64,000 nucleotides of DNA. Origin: Centropus unirufus. Its lineage: Eukaryota; Chordata; Aves; Cuculiformes; Centropidae. Location: the NCBI GenBank assembly GCA_013397695.1, contig VYZI01000346.1, positions 443,187 through 507,186 on the forward strand, given 5' to 3'. The notes beneath the pieces were generated by a model that made no database searches, had not been told where the DNA came from, and saw only the letters and a program-made list of their open reading frames with translations. Numbering within the stretch: the first letter of the stretch is position 1; every line of letters begins with the position of its first letter. Positions 37,001 to 48,449 of this stretch are shown here, piece by piece. Both the position numbers and the translations under genes were made by a program.

Positions 37001-39633
37001 ATCTTGCCTCTGATCGTGTTTCTGCTGTTTGCAGTCATTAAGGAATAACTTGGGAAAGCTGGTGAAAGAGAAGATTTTGTGGAGATCTTGCACCAAAAGG
37101 AATGGAATGATAAAATTTTAGCTAAAGATTGTCCATCTTTTTTGTTCAACTTTATTCCTTCCCCAAGGTATCTGGATTATGCTACAGTTAAGAAGCTACA
37201 CTTCCCCCGGTACTTTGGTCCCAGAAAAGCATTGAAATAATAAGCAAATATTCTTTTTTATGTCTGATTATGATTAATTTGTTTTCTAATGCAGAACTAT
37301 GAAAGAAAGTGACATCTTGATGGCAGGGGAACATGTCATTATTTTATGAGTTTCATGGCTATAGAACAATGTGCAGTATCTTACTGTTAAGTATTCTAAG
37401 TGATGTTAGAGAATTAGCTGTTTTCTTCAGCATTAGCTTATTCTTAAAATTAGGCTTTTTTTTGAGTTCTGGAGGAAAAACAAAAGTTTGGATGTTGTGG
37501 TTCAAAGGTTGTCTGAGAGATTAGCAAGAGCAGTAAATGTGTTTGAATATATTTTAACTAGGTCATGCTAAAATGCCTTGGGGTCCATTCTGAGAAATGA
37601 TGGCAAATCTGTAGCTTGCATGCAGTCGAAATGCAACTCACATCTTAGAATCACATCATGTTACCAGGAGTGGGGTCATGAAGACACAGGGGCTGTTTAA
37701 TAGGCATTTCCAGCTGCTGGAAGAAGTTAGCCTGCATCAGTGAAGTTCAGCAGGATGGTCCAACTCTTGTTCAAGGAAACTTTTGAGGAATTTATCTTTT
37801 AAGGGTGTATCTCATACTATGTAGCCTTTGACAATAGCATGATTTTTGTATGCAGCTGATGGGCTAAGAAGACTGGCCACTTTAATTCTAGAGGTTTACT
37901 GATCTCCAGAAGTATTAAACAGAATCAGGGGTATTTAGCTCTGTGCTCTAAGAACATAATAAGTTCTAAGATCTGTTATGAAAGGGATGGACCCTTTCTG
38001 TTCATCAGCTCTTGCATGACTAGTGCAGGGCAGAAATCCCAGTGCTTTCCAACATCATGATCAAACTACTATATATGGTTTTGTAAACATTTTTGGTGTT
38101 TCACTTTAAAGGGATTGAGTGACTGAGAATATATTGCTTCATTAAACCATCTCTTTCAATGGCTGATTCCTTTAGCTGTTATACATTTACAGGTTTAGGA
38201 ACTCCTTTCCTCTTCCTCTTGAGCTGGATTTCTCTTGTTTAAACTCCTAGTCCATGGATTTTGTTATGCCTTTGTTTGCAAGTATAGGAAGTTCAATGCC
38301 AGAAGTCCTTTCTATTTTAACATGTTATGTCCTGCTAACTTCCACAGCCTATTCTTTTACTGTATTGCTTCCACAGATTTCCACTCTTCCTATTTTCTTT
38401 TAGAAGGAAGTTTCTGCAAGGGCTATCAGTAGATTATTAACTTATTATTCTGGAGGAAGATCGTGCTTGATGTTAGAGTTGATGTTTGATTTTATTTTTT
38501 TTAATTCATTCTTGACTGTGACTATATTAGATTAGGATTGTATGGAGTCAATACAGTAAGTGAACAAGAATAAATAAACCTTCTCTCTTGTATAATTTTC
38601 CTGTTGATTTGCTAAGATAATTTTTGCCTTACAGAAACGTTCTGTTAGTTCAGATAAGACAAAGATACCTTCTTACTTCACTGTGTTTCTGGTTAATGAA
38701 TTATCTTAATAGAAAATGGACTGTCAAACTGAAGACTGCTTTATTGGTTGTTTATTAAAATGAGTACATGCCAGTAGTTTCTATGGAGGCGTTTATTGTT
38801 TTTGCAATTGACTCTTTTATCTGAGAGAAAAATCACAAGTTTTTTTTTGTCTGCGTGTTTGACAGAAAATCTTGCATATATTTGACAAGTAAACTGCTCT
38901 TTTCCTTTCAAGGTATAGTACCCTCTTCTTTTGAAAATCACATCAGTTGTCAAAAAAAAAAAGAATTGAAATTCCTGTATCTTTTTCCAAGCTTTCAAAT
39001 GTAATATTTTACAGAAATTGTAAGCAGTTGTATTTATTACTGTATCCAAGACAAAGGAGTGCTTAATACTTTCACACAGTATTTGAGGTTTTATTGTTGC
39101 TGTAAGTCTTTTATCTAATTTTTTTTAAAAATTCTTATTTCTGAGTAGTTCATAAGTCCCGTTAAACTGTTTTAATGTCAGTGTTCTGTGCGTACCTTCA
39201 GCTTCAAAAACCCAAATGCTGTAGGCATGAATCTCTCTGAACCACTGCCATTGTGATAATTGAACTTTGTGAATTTTAGGATTAGTAGTAATGCTTGACT
39301 TTGTTCTCCATTGTGTCTTGGTTCCTTTTTAACTCTTTGATAGAAAGGAATTAAATTACTACAGGGTGATAGGACCTTGAGTTGGCCTAAATTTGGAAGT
39401 GGTTCTGCCTATGCTTTCTCTTATAATTAGCTCATCAAAGGAAACCAATGGTTTTAATTAAGAGTGCCAAGTTTTGTTAGACTAACAGAATAGTTGACTT
39501 TTTAAGTATTGCAAAGTCACCAAGTAGGAATGACAGAAGAAAAGTAAATTTGTTTAATAACTTTTTTCTTGCATACCATGTCACTGTGACTATGCTGTTG
39601 CTTCCATTTGGTTACAGTAAATTCAGTGACTTG
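34064..39633. other. Intron 1 stretch, nothing definite
   Basis: AT-rich intron. Short open frames up to about 109 codons lack recognisable motifs. A CTCF-like core (ACCAGGGGGC) at about 34363 is the only regulatory hint. No RNA gene or confident repeat was identified. Confidence 0.45.
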
Positions 39634-39822
39634 GTCATAGAATGTTCTGAGTTGGAAGGGACCAGTACAGGCCATTCAGGCCAACTTCATCTTCATCTTC
39701 ATCTTCAACTAGATCAAGTTACTCAGAGCCCTCTCCAACCTGACCTGGAACATTTGCAGGGATGGAGCCTCCACTGCCTCCCTGGGCAATCTGTTCCAGT
39801 ATTTTACCACCCTCATTGTGGT
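39634..39822 (-). mobile_element. CR1 LINE fragment (3' end) with internal hexamer expansion
   Basis: The plus strand opens TCATAGAATG, then GTTGGAAGGGACC, 'CTCAGAGCCCTCTCCAACCT', 'GGGATGGAGCCTCCACTGCC' and 'CTGGGCAATCTGTTCCAGT', the reverse complement of a CR1 3' end. A short CTTCAT/CATCTT array (39685-39707) sits in place of the normal 'CATCTAGTTC' portion, indicating local slippage. It is 5'-truncated near 39822. Confidence 0.85.
39685..39707. repeat. CTTCAT hexanucleotide repeat
   Basis: Nearly four copies of CTTCAT within the CR1 fragment, derived from its own ACTTCAT/CATCT sequence by slippage. Confidence 0.85.
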
Positions 39823-42699
39823 GTTCTGCTCTGGAATTCTTTTAAAAGGCTGTTCAATTTATTTTCATTTTGTTTTCTCAATATCTTCATATCTGTGGTT
39901 TTGCCAGTTGCATTGTCTGATCATTCTAGTAACTTTTAATGTTTTGAATAACAGAACATTCATTTTCTTTGTGATGTTTCCTTAACATATTTATGCATTT
40001 TATAAACCTTAATGTACATGAAAGAACTGGTATTTTGAATAGGGAATGATACGTAGAAATGGAGAAACAGTTATTGACAAAACTGCTAAATTACTTGATT
40101 ACTGCAATTGATTGTGCAGATCAAATAAAAATCCAGAAAGTTTTTACGATTTTTTGGTTTTAAACTTAAATTTTGTTTTAAGCTTACATTAACAATGATG
40201 GACTGATGGACTGCAGCAGTAACTGAGGCTGCTGTGCAACATACTATATAAACATTAAAGCAAAAAGAGACTTCATGTCTTAAGGAAAGGCAATCTAGTA
40301 AACAACCAAAGGAATACACAAAAGAGAATGAGGAGATACAAAGCATTTCTACACAGTAATACTTAGTCATGGTGCTTGAAACATTGATTCCTAGTTGTTA
40401 TGACAGGGCTTTGAAAGACATTAAGATAAGTAGTTAGAAAGATTTAATCAGTTCAGTGTCAGCTCAAGAAAACCTCATAGGTATTTGTAGATGAAAGAGT
40501 ATTTGTGGTCAGTGTAGGACTGGAGAAATAGTTAAGAATATGCTCCTATTGATTTTTGTAAATTCTTAAAGAAGTTAGATAATAAGTAGACTAGGGAAGA
40601 ACCTTAAGTATCACAAAACGCTCTTGCTTGTGGCATGGGGAGCTAGAACCTGAAAGCCTGCAGAGGTCTTCAAAAGCTGAGGTTATAAAGATATAATATA
40701 AAGCTATTGATTACTGTTGGTGTAAATGAGAGAAGCGTGGACAGGTATGTACTAAAGAGAAAATTATATTAATCTGGATACAGTTGGATGAAGATCTAGG
40801 TAGTGTTTGCTGTTTTGAACAGCAAGGGCACAATGTAAAGGAAGATAATAAGGTATAAAGTAGTATTAGAAATTCTATTGGGGTGAAGGAATTAAGACCC
40901 AGTAATGGTACCAAGATTACTATTATAGATAAAACCTTAGGTGTTTGTGGTAGGTAGACATCACTGGTAGTGGATGAGGCTTGTAGGAAAGAAAAAAAGG
41001 TGCATATGTTCCTTAGTTGCATTCCTACAGGATTCTGTTTGAACTTAGACTTTTAAGGAAGATGGAAAATTACTTACTGTTTTCTCAGCTTCTGTTTGTC
41101 TGCTATACACCTTCTTCAAACTTTCAGAAAAGTAGTAACAACCTCAGATAAGGGGTTTCTGCCATGTCTTCATTGATCATCAATGGTTTTAAGGAATTTA
41201 TTGCTGCTACTTGTTTTGCTAATACAACAGCTCTGGAGCCGTCAATCAGCTCTGAATTTATAATCTACATATATTCATTTTCTATTGTTGACTTTATTTT
41301 GATTGCATCAGCAATCACTACCTATGACTGTGGCATAAATTAGGTACACAGAGCAATTACCTCTATTTGAAGCCATAAAAAACCTGTAAGCATTGACTTC
41401 CTAAAAGAAGTTTGTTACAGCAAGATTATTTACTAGCCATTCTTAATATTTGTCTATTTTTTCCTCTGTATTTTTTCTGAAAGTGTTTTAATTTCATAAT
41501 TTTTCAAAGTTGTTTTCAGCTATTGAGGTTTTGCAGTGAAATTGAAAAAGGTCTCTGTGCTGGCCCGCTGAGCATTTTAGAATGCACACTATAAATAATA
41601 TCTGGATCCTTTAAGGTTCAGTTTTCCTCTGCTTTGAATTTCTTGTCTGTATGCGAATGTGTTTTCTGCTAATGCTTCTAAATGAATCTTTGGGTCACTC
41701 TTCTCAAGCTGATAGTCTTGCTTTTGGAATCTAGCTTTAAATACTCAGCTCCTGGTAATTTACCTTCTTCATAAGTTCTATAAGTTGAAAAGTCATTCAG
41801 CTTTCACACTCAGTTACAGAATCACTCTAAACAGATTTCAAGAAGGATAAATCATGTTGCATCTTTCTCTTAAGTTTATTCTTGTTGGTTTTCATTATGT
41901 TTTCTAACTTAATGGGATGTGTTGGCCTGTAGCTTTCACATAGCTGAGGAAGTCCCTTTGTACAATCTCTTTCTCCCAGGGAGTCTTCTGTGGTGAAGAT
42001 CCAAAATTATAGCATTTGAAAGCTTCAGTATTGAATAGATCTTCACTTGCTGTGGAATAGAAAGAGGATGGTGAACTCAACTAAGACAGTGCTTTATTTG
42101 AGAATAATTTGCTGACTGGATCGCATAAGCAGATCATATTTCTTTATGTAAAATCATAAGGGAGTATATGTAGAGAAAATCACCCAAATTGCTCAGAGCA
42201 ATCCATACAGATTAAAAATTAGGCTTTTACAGAAACAGTAGTAACTATGAAGGTGTGGATGTAGGAGTGAATAGTAAGCAAGTCTCATGAGTGTGTTTAT
42301 TTATGTCCTGTGATATGCGTGAATAGAAGTTAGGAAGAAAAAAGAAGTAATTTTACACAGTAATTAAGTATAGATGTGGAATACTACAAAGTTTTTGTCC
42401 TTATTCCAGAAAAAGAAGGGAATAGTTTTTACGGATAGCAAAATAAAATCATATAACTGAAACAGTGAACTGAAAACTAAAGGAACTTCATTTTGGATTC
42501 TTTTAGTATGCAAACATTAATAGCCCATTCTGTGAATTGGTTTCTGTTCTCTGGTGGAAGAAAATAATGTATATAATTTGCATATTAATAAAGGTAATTA
42601 AAAAGTTATGGATGAATGAAATGCTTTCTTAATTGTTTCCAGTCATTATTCTAAAAAGTTTGGGACTGAATTGGATAAAGTCTCTTGGGATTAGTATAG
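39823..42699. other. Intron 1 stretch, nothing recognised
   Basis: AT-rich intron. About 40720-41030 is purine-rich and could be another very old repeat, but no family could be named. Confidence 0.45.
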
Positions 42700-43640
42700 A
42701 TGAATGCTATAATTATAAAAAATTACTAGCCCTGGCTTGATCACAGTGGTATACAAAGCATGTGGACAAATTTTGAAAGAGATGACAATTAAGAAGATAG
42801 CTTGATGAAAATGGAAAATGAGATAAATGCAACACAGATTTGCCAAAGGCTGTTTGGTCTGGGCTGCTATTAACTGCTTCAATGAGGGAAAGTAAATTTT
42901 CTAATGAAACACAGTTTGAAAGAAACTGTGTATCTGGATTACCTCTTAGCATTTTCTTGGCACATAGAAAGTTATATATTGAGTTAGAGAACATGTGGGC
43001 GAAAAGTAGTCAGTCATTAGAAAAGGAAGTAGCGGAAGTGATGAAATGACAGTGACTTGTGCTGCAAGGAGGAGTATTAGACTGGAGGAGAGGCACTACG
43101 GGTGTACTGGATTACATCTGTTATTCATCTTGGGTATTTTCAGTAGTGACAATGTCACAAAAGATAATAGATTATAAGAAATTTAGGTCACAAAGTGGAG
43201 GAGTATTATGATGAGGGTCAGGAAGATGTGCAAGAAGAATTTTTCACTTGGGGTACTGAAGTGATAGAATGGGATAAAATTTAATAACACAAAGCTAAGA
43301 GGATTTAAAAAAGAGAGTTTCTGTATATAAAGATGGGAGCTTATCAATTTGGAGAGATATAGGTTCAAAAAGATTTGGAGCTATTATATCTTTGCAGAGT
43401 GGTTGCTGACTGCCAGGGTAACGTGGCTATGAAAAAGTCAAATCCAGTCGTAGGATATATCACAGACAGCAGCGCCGAGACAAAAAAGGAAATGTGTTTC
43501 ATACAAGACGCTGGCAACACGGTGTGTGTTTATACTGTTCTGACTCCTGATGTTCTGAGAAGACATAATCAGCATGGGGGCTGGTGCAGGATGTGGAGAA
43601 TTTGTAAGCTTCTTGCAGTGAAGTGCTTGTAAACGTGCAT
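42700..43640 (+). mobile_element. Ancient CR1/L3-like LINE fossil (reverse transcriptase segment)
   Basis: The order of diverged blocks matches an old CR1 lineage: CACAGATTTGCCAAAGG (42834, 'HGFAKG' region), GATAAAATTTAATAAC (43273, 'MKFN' region), GATGGGAGCTTATCAATTTG (43333, 'LG-YQLE'), AAAAGATTTGGAGCTATTAT ('KDLGVL'), GGCTATGAAAAAGTCAAATCC (43425, 'VAVKKANAVLG'), and a trace of the following segment. The 85-codon open frame ending at 43632 reads partly in this register (VAMKKSNPVVGYI). Its lack of stops is therefore residual LINE coding potential, not a host gene. Confidence 0.6.
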
Positions 43641-46600
43641 GCAGGACTCAGACTAGAATATTAGTCTGGGAAGGGATATGGCTGCTTCTTGTAGATACAC
43701 CGACATGTACAGAACAGGGCAGTAACCGAGCTCTCTGAACTGAATTTATACTACTACAAAAAATATGAACTATAAATTAGCAAAATATAGATTTAGTTTG
43801 GAAATTAAAGGAATCTTTTAAGCGTTAGAAGAGTGGCTATTTTAACAACCTCCCAGTAATGGGGAAAGGAATGTTCTTTTAAAAATTTTTGTTCCTAGGT
43901 GGAACTTAATTAGGTTTCTATGACATTTTCCTAGTAGTTCAGGTAACTTAGGGTTTGACTGAAGAAATCTGAAGAAACCCATATGACCTAATTCAGGGTA
44001 TAAAGATGGTTATTATTTGATTAATGAAACTTTAAGCCTTTGTAAGGAAAGTATTGTATACACCAGGAATAGTATATCAACATTTATTTATTGGTACCAA
44101 ACACTACAGCCTAATTTAACTGTTTTTTTGTCCTTTGATCCTTAGTTTTATTTTAATATCCTAAAAGGATTATTTCTTCAGGTTCTAATCCTTTGTCTGA
44201 GTTTTGTGCCATCAAATCGTTACATAGGGACTGAAATCATAAAGTTGCTTTTATTTCTTTTTTAAATTTTATTTTTGTTAGAGCAGAATGGATTAATGTT
44301 ACTTAGAGTAGCATGTTTTCCTAAGACGATAATTTTTCTTAGTGAAATCTTAAAAATACTCATTTATTTAAGTTTACTTTTAAGAGAAACTAACAATATG
44401 AAGATTCAGTCTGTTACATGTGCAAAATAACATGCTTTTTGTGTTTCACATCTAGTGATGAGTCATTATAATACCCCTTCATAGTGAATTTCATGTTTCA
44501 TACTGTGAAAAAAGACTTGCAGATAATGTATATGCCATTAAATCTAATGCTGTATATATTAGCTGTAGCAATGTATGAGTTTTGCTCCTTGAATAATTTT
44601 TTCTGCTTTTCAGTTCGTGTAAGGTACGTTTTTTGAATGAATCTAGGTTAGTAGGTGGTTGACTCAAAAGTAGACTTGATTAACTTGCATTGAGCTGAAT
44701 CTGGAATAACCTGAAGTGCTGCATTGCCGTGAAAAAAGCATAATGCTGTTCTGAGGCCAAAATTCTGAAGAGCAAGCAGAAATACACAAGAAGAAAATGT
44801 GCACTCCATCACTGAATTTGTTATTAAAAGCATGCTGGGAATAGGAAGTTAATAGGGATGTTATTTAAGTCATGGAAGATGTCCTCTCATTTGAAATGAT
44901 GGTATTGGGCTATTTCTAATTTGCAATTACCTTTTAAAGCTTTAAAATAACCAGAAGTCGCTATAGGGTCAAGATGAGGAAAGATAGTATATATTTACTT
45001 TTTTCGTTCATTAGTTGTTTTTGCTATAGCAAAATGACTTTGACATGGATGCACATTATTTCTCCTGATGAAGTTGGAGCTACAGTTCAGTGTCTTTTAG
45101 TATAATTTTAGTTAAATTAGTGTTCTCTATTATTTCCTTTAGTCATTTTGTAAATACTGAGTTGCGTTACATTGAAACAGCATTTTTTAACCAAAACTTT
45201 GCTATTAATTTGAGAACAAAACATTTTGGTGTTAACAAGTGTAGTATGCACAATTTGATCTCCTGAGTAAGTCATTGAAGCAGACCCTTACTTTTCTGTA
45301 AATATTCTATCTTCTCTTTAATGGAGTCAAAATATATTTATGGCATTAACCACATTTTTCTGTGCTATGCATGTAGCAGTAAATAAATTTTAATTCAACT
45401 TCTTTTATCACTACATTATTTTCCACTGAAGGGACCTATTAAAGCCTGTGTATTCCTAATGATTTATAATAGCAAGTATCTGATTTTTTTCATTAAATAA
45501 TACTGCATATTTTGTATTGATTTTTTTTTTTATAATAGAGATACAGGATTAAATTAAACCTGAAAAATAGCTTACTGCAAGTGTTACTTAGCATTTGCTT
45601 TTAACATTACTTTGTTCTCATTCTACAAAACTCATACTGGTTTGATTGCTGTGGTAGCTGAATAGGAATTTGAAATAATAAATAAATTTATAAAGAGTGG
45701 TAGAAAATTCCTGCCTTTAAATACAAAAAGCTCTGATGTTAATTACCACCAATATCTGTTTGTTTCTCATTATTCTGAGAAGATTTCATAGCTGGCTGTA
45801 GTCTCTTCATCTTGTCTGCTATGGAACCAAGAGCCTCCTTGCATTCATATGTTGAAGATGTTGCAGCATTTATGCAAGCCCATACTGCCTTATTTCACAA
45901 CAGCTAAAATCTGTGTCTTTATGAGCCTACATTCAGGAGTCCCTGAAGGTTGCCAGGTTTACTGTGGCATCTCCAGTCCAGTGCTGGTGCTGGCATTGAA
46001 GCTTCTTTGGCCACCATGCAGTTATATGTTGCTGCTTTTACCTCTTAGTCCATGCCTAGCATACACAGCAGTGCTGTGACTAGGATTTTTGTGGATGGTG
46101 GCAATGTGAGATGATTTCCCTGAGAGATCAGGTTGAAACCCTCTTAACTGGGTGTAGTAATCAAATTTCAGAAGAAAATTAGCTTGAAAGATTGCTGTAG
46201 AGATAATTCCAAGAATTGTTGGAGACAATAGAGGAATACATTCTTTTCACCCCCAATGCTCAGTGTAAGTCTTTTCAAATGGATAGAAAACATATCTTAT
46301 TATATAGTATAGGAAGGTAATGTTGGGAGAATGTAGTCAGCCGTTCTTAGGATTCTCTGGAAGGGAGATGAGAACTAATCTAAAATTGCAGGGAAGAAAA
46401 TGCAAATTAACTAATTGTCAATACACTATTGCTTGATACGCTTACGCACTGGAAAGTGCAAAGGATCCTGTATGGGTAAATCTAATCAGATGTACGAGAA
46501 GAAATCATGGTAAACCTCAGGGAATAACTAGTGAATAAAAATACATGGCTTCCTCTGGTAAAAGAAGTGTAAGTTTCTTAGATAAAGGATCTCCACTATA

Positions 46601-47349
46601 TAAGAACATAATTTAATAACACTAATTATTATTTAGGTATTTCCTGTTTCCTGCTTAATAAAGTATAGCTCACCTTATAAGTTTGGCAGACTCTTATTTT
46701 GACATTCAGTATCAGATGCTAATAACCATGTATGTCATGATTCATCTCAAGACTGATGAGATTGATTTGTGGGCTGCTCCAACTTTTCTCCAACTTCCAG
46801 GCTCATCCTTTCAGTCTTGGCAGTCCTGAGCTTGGTTTACGGTGTGGAAGCTCGTAAACAACTATATAAAATTAAAAAAGGATAAATACTGGTGTTATAT
46901 CTTGACATTCCATCAAGCAGATATCTGGTCTACAACTATATGTGTAGGTCTTTCAGAAACCTGATACAAGTTGTAGAATTTGAACAGTTTTAAAATGTGA
47001 TAATTTTTCCTTTTTGTTCCTGTATTTGTTCTTTTATTTCTGCTAGTCTTTTATTTATTATAATTTAATTTATTTAAAGGTCTTATATGAACTTTGAAAT
47101 ACTGAAATACTGTGACATTTTGCCTTCCCAGAACAGTATGAAATAGAAGAAAAAATGTAAAAGGCACATTACAGTACAAAGCCTATAGTTAGGAGTAGAT
47201 AGAACTCATGTATAATTAGATACATCACATTTTGAGATAGAGTCTGATTGTTTAATGTTCATTCAGAATGTTCTTTCTATTTGTTAAGGCCATTTGGTAT
47301 TTTTATTTTATATTTAACTTTACTGTGACCTAACTTATAAAAAGAACAA
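43641..47349. other. Intron 1 stretch, nothing recognised
   Basis: AT-rich intron without identifiable exons, RNA genes or repeats. Confidence 0.5.
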
Positions 47350-47357
47350 TGACGTCA
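47350..47357. promoter_or_regulatory. Consensus CRE palindrome
   Basis: TGACGTCA is a perfect CREB/ATF site. It stands out because its CpG survives in otherwise CpG-depleted intron. Its position, about 3.2 kb upstream of the first coding exon and next to an assembly gap, would suit an intronic enhancer or alternative promoter, but a single 8-mer also occurs by chance about once per 65 kb. Confidence 0.3.
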
Positions 47358-47392
47358 TCAGAGATTCATAGGAATTGAATAAAATGTGCTCT

Positions 47393-47489
47393 NNNNNNNN
47401 NNNNNNNNNNNNNNNNNNNNNNNNNNNNNNNNNNNNNNNNNNNNNNNNNNNNNNNNNNNNNNNNNNNNNNNNNNNNNNNNNNNNNNNNN
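47393..47489. other. Assembly gap (97 N)
   Basis: Run of N starting 36 nt after the CRE. Open frames reported across it are meaningless. Confidence 0.99.
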
Positions 47490-47674
47490 AGGTTTACTAT
47501 TAAAGAAATTTAAATTCACAGTCAGTTTTTTATTGATAGCAAGTTCTAAAATTTGTTTTTATAAAGCAAATGTAGGATAGTTATCCCTTTTAAAATTTGG
47601 TCCTTTTGTGTTAGGTAACACAAAACTTTTCAATAACATTTAAAATATTGTTTGCTTCACATTTTAAATATTGA

Positions 47675-47830
47675 TGTAGAAGTATTCAGACCATGTCAGA
47701 TCAAAGGTTTATCTAGCCTGTGGTATTTCCAAGACTGGCTTCAGAGTGAATGTCTAGGGAATACTGTAAGAACTAGGATATAATGGTGATGCTGCCCTGG
47801 TATAATCTTCAGTTTCCAACATGTCATTTT
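47675..47830. repeat. Degenerate interspersed repeat, family uncertain
   Basis: The motif chain GACCATGTCAGATCAAAGG, TTTATCTAGCCTGTGGTAT and TCTAGGGAATACTGTAAGAAC resembles a very common old sauropsid repeat whose copies contain 'CAGATCAAAGGTCCATCTAG'. I recognise the pattern but cannot assign the family or orientation with confidence. Confidence 0.4.
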
Positions 47831-48178
47831 TTAGCCCTGGCCCAGCCAATTTCAGCAGCTAAATCTGAGGAAAAGGGGAATGAAAGGAAAAGACTTGGGA
47901 ATTGAAAACTAAAACTAGAACAGCTTTAATGAAGTAGTAGTAGTAATATACTATTAGTAAGAAAATATACAAATATAAAAAAATTATGTCCCCACCCCTC
48001 AATGACTGTACGACACCACAAATGCTGCAGAGTAAGCACGGGGAAGAAGGTTAGTGGCTATAGGGATCTGGGCTCAGAAACTGGATTCCGGAGTGCATGG
48101 ATCTGGGATCAGGGGCAAACAGACAGATGAGGTCCTCACTGGATGTCAGCTGTTGAAGAGGAGAACAAGACCCTCATG
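47831..48178 (-). mobile_element. Avian endogenous retrovirus LTR fragment
   Basis: Read on the minus strand, the block contains ATTAAAGCTGTTCTAG (a polyadenylation-signal-like segment), then CCCAAGTCTTTTCCTTTC and, at the end, TTTAGCTGCTGAAATTGGCTG, GGCCAGGGC. This order resembles the R-U5 end of a widespread bird ERV LTR group. Only one LTR is visible; no internal gag/pol/env sequence or second LTR is present, so it is a solo or truncated LTR. It directly abuts a CR1 3' end. It could act as a cryptic polyadenylation site or promoter, but in antisense orientation to FUT8. The right end is approximate. Confidence 0.5.
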
Positions 48179-48449
48179 TTGGACAAGGGGGGATGGATAG
48201 AAATTGGAAGGGAGAAGATTTAGATTAGACGTTAGGAAGAAATCCTTCATGTTGACGGTGGTGAGGCACTGGAACAGGTCACCCAGGGACATTGCGGCTG
48301 CCTCCTCCTTGGAATTGTTCAAGGCCAGATTGGATAGGGCCTTGAGTGGGTTGATCTAGTGGGAGGTGTCTCTACCTATGGCAGGGGTGGTTGGAACTGG
48401 ATGATCTTTAAGGTCGCTGCCAAACCAAACCATCCTATGATTCTATGAT
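48179..48449 (+). mobile_element. CR1 LINE, 3' end
   Basis: Starts within GTTGGACAAGGGG and proceeds through 'TTTAGATTAGACGTTAGGAA', 'GAGGCACTGGAACAGGTCAC', 'GCAGGGGTGGTTGGAACTGG' to the tail ATCCTATGATTCTATGAT. It is the plus-strand 3' end of a CR1 of the same general group as the copy at 30.1 kb. Confidence 0.93.

Noticed and set aside
43375..43632. 85-codon frame as a host gene
   Set aside because: It has no ATG start, and its flanks and part of its translation follow an ancient CR1/L3 reverse transcriptase.
47386..47580. Open frame spanning the N run
   Set aside because: It is created by the assembly gap; the translated X residues carry no information.
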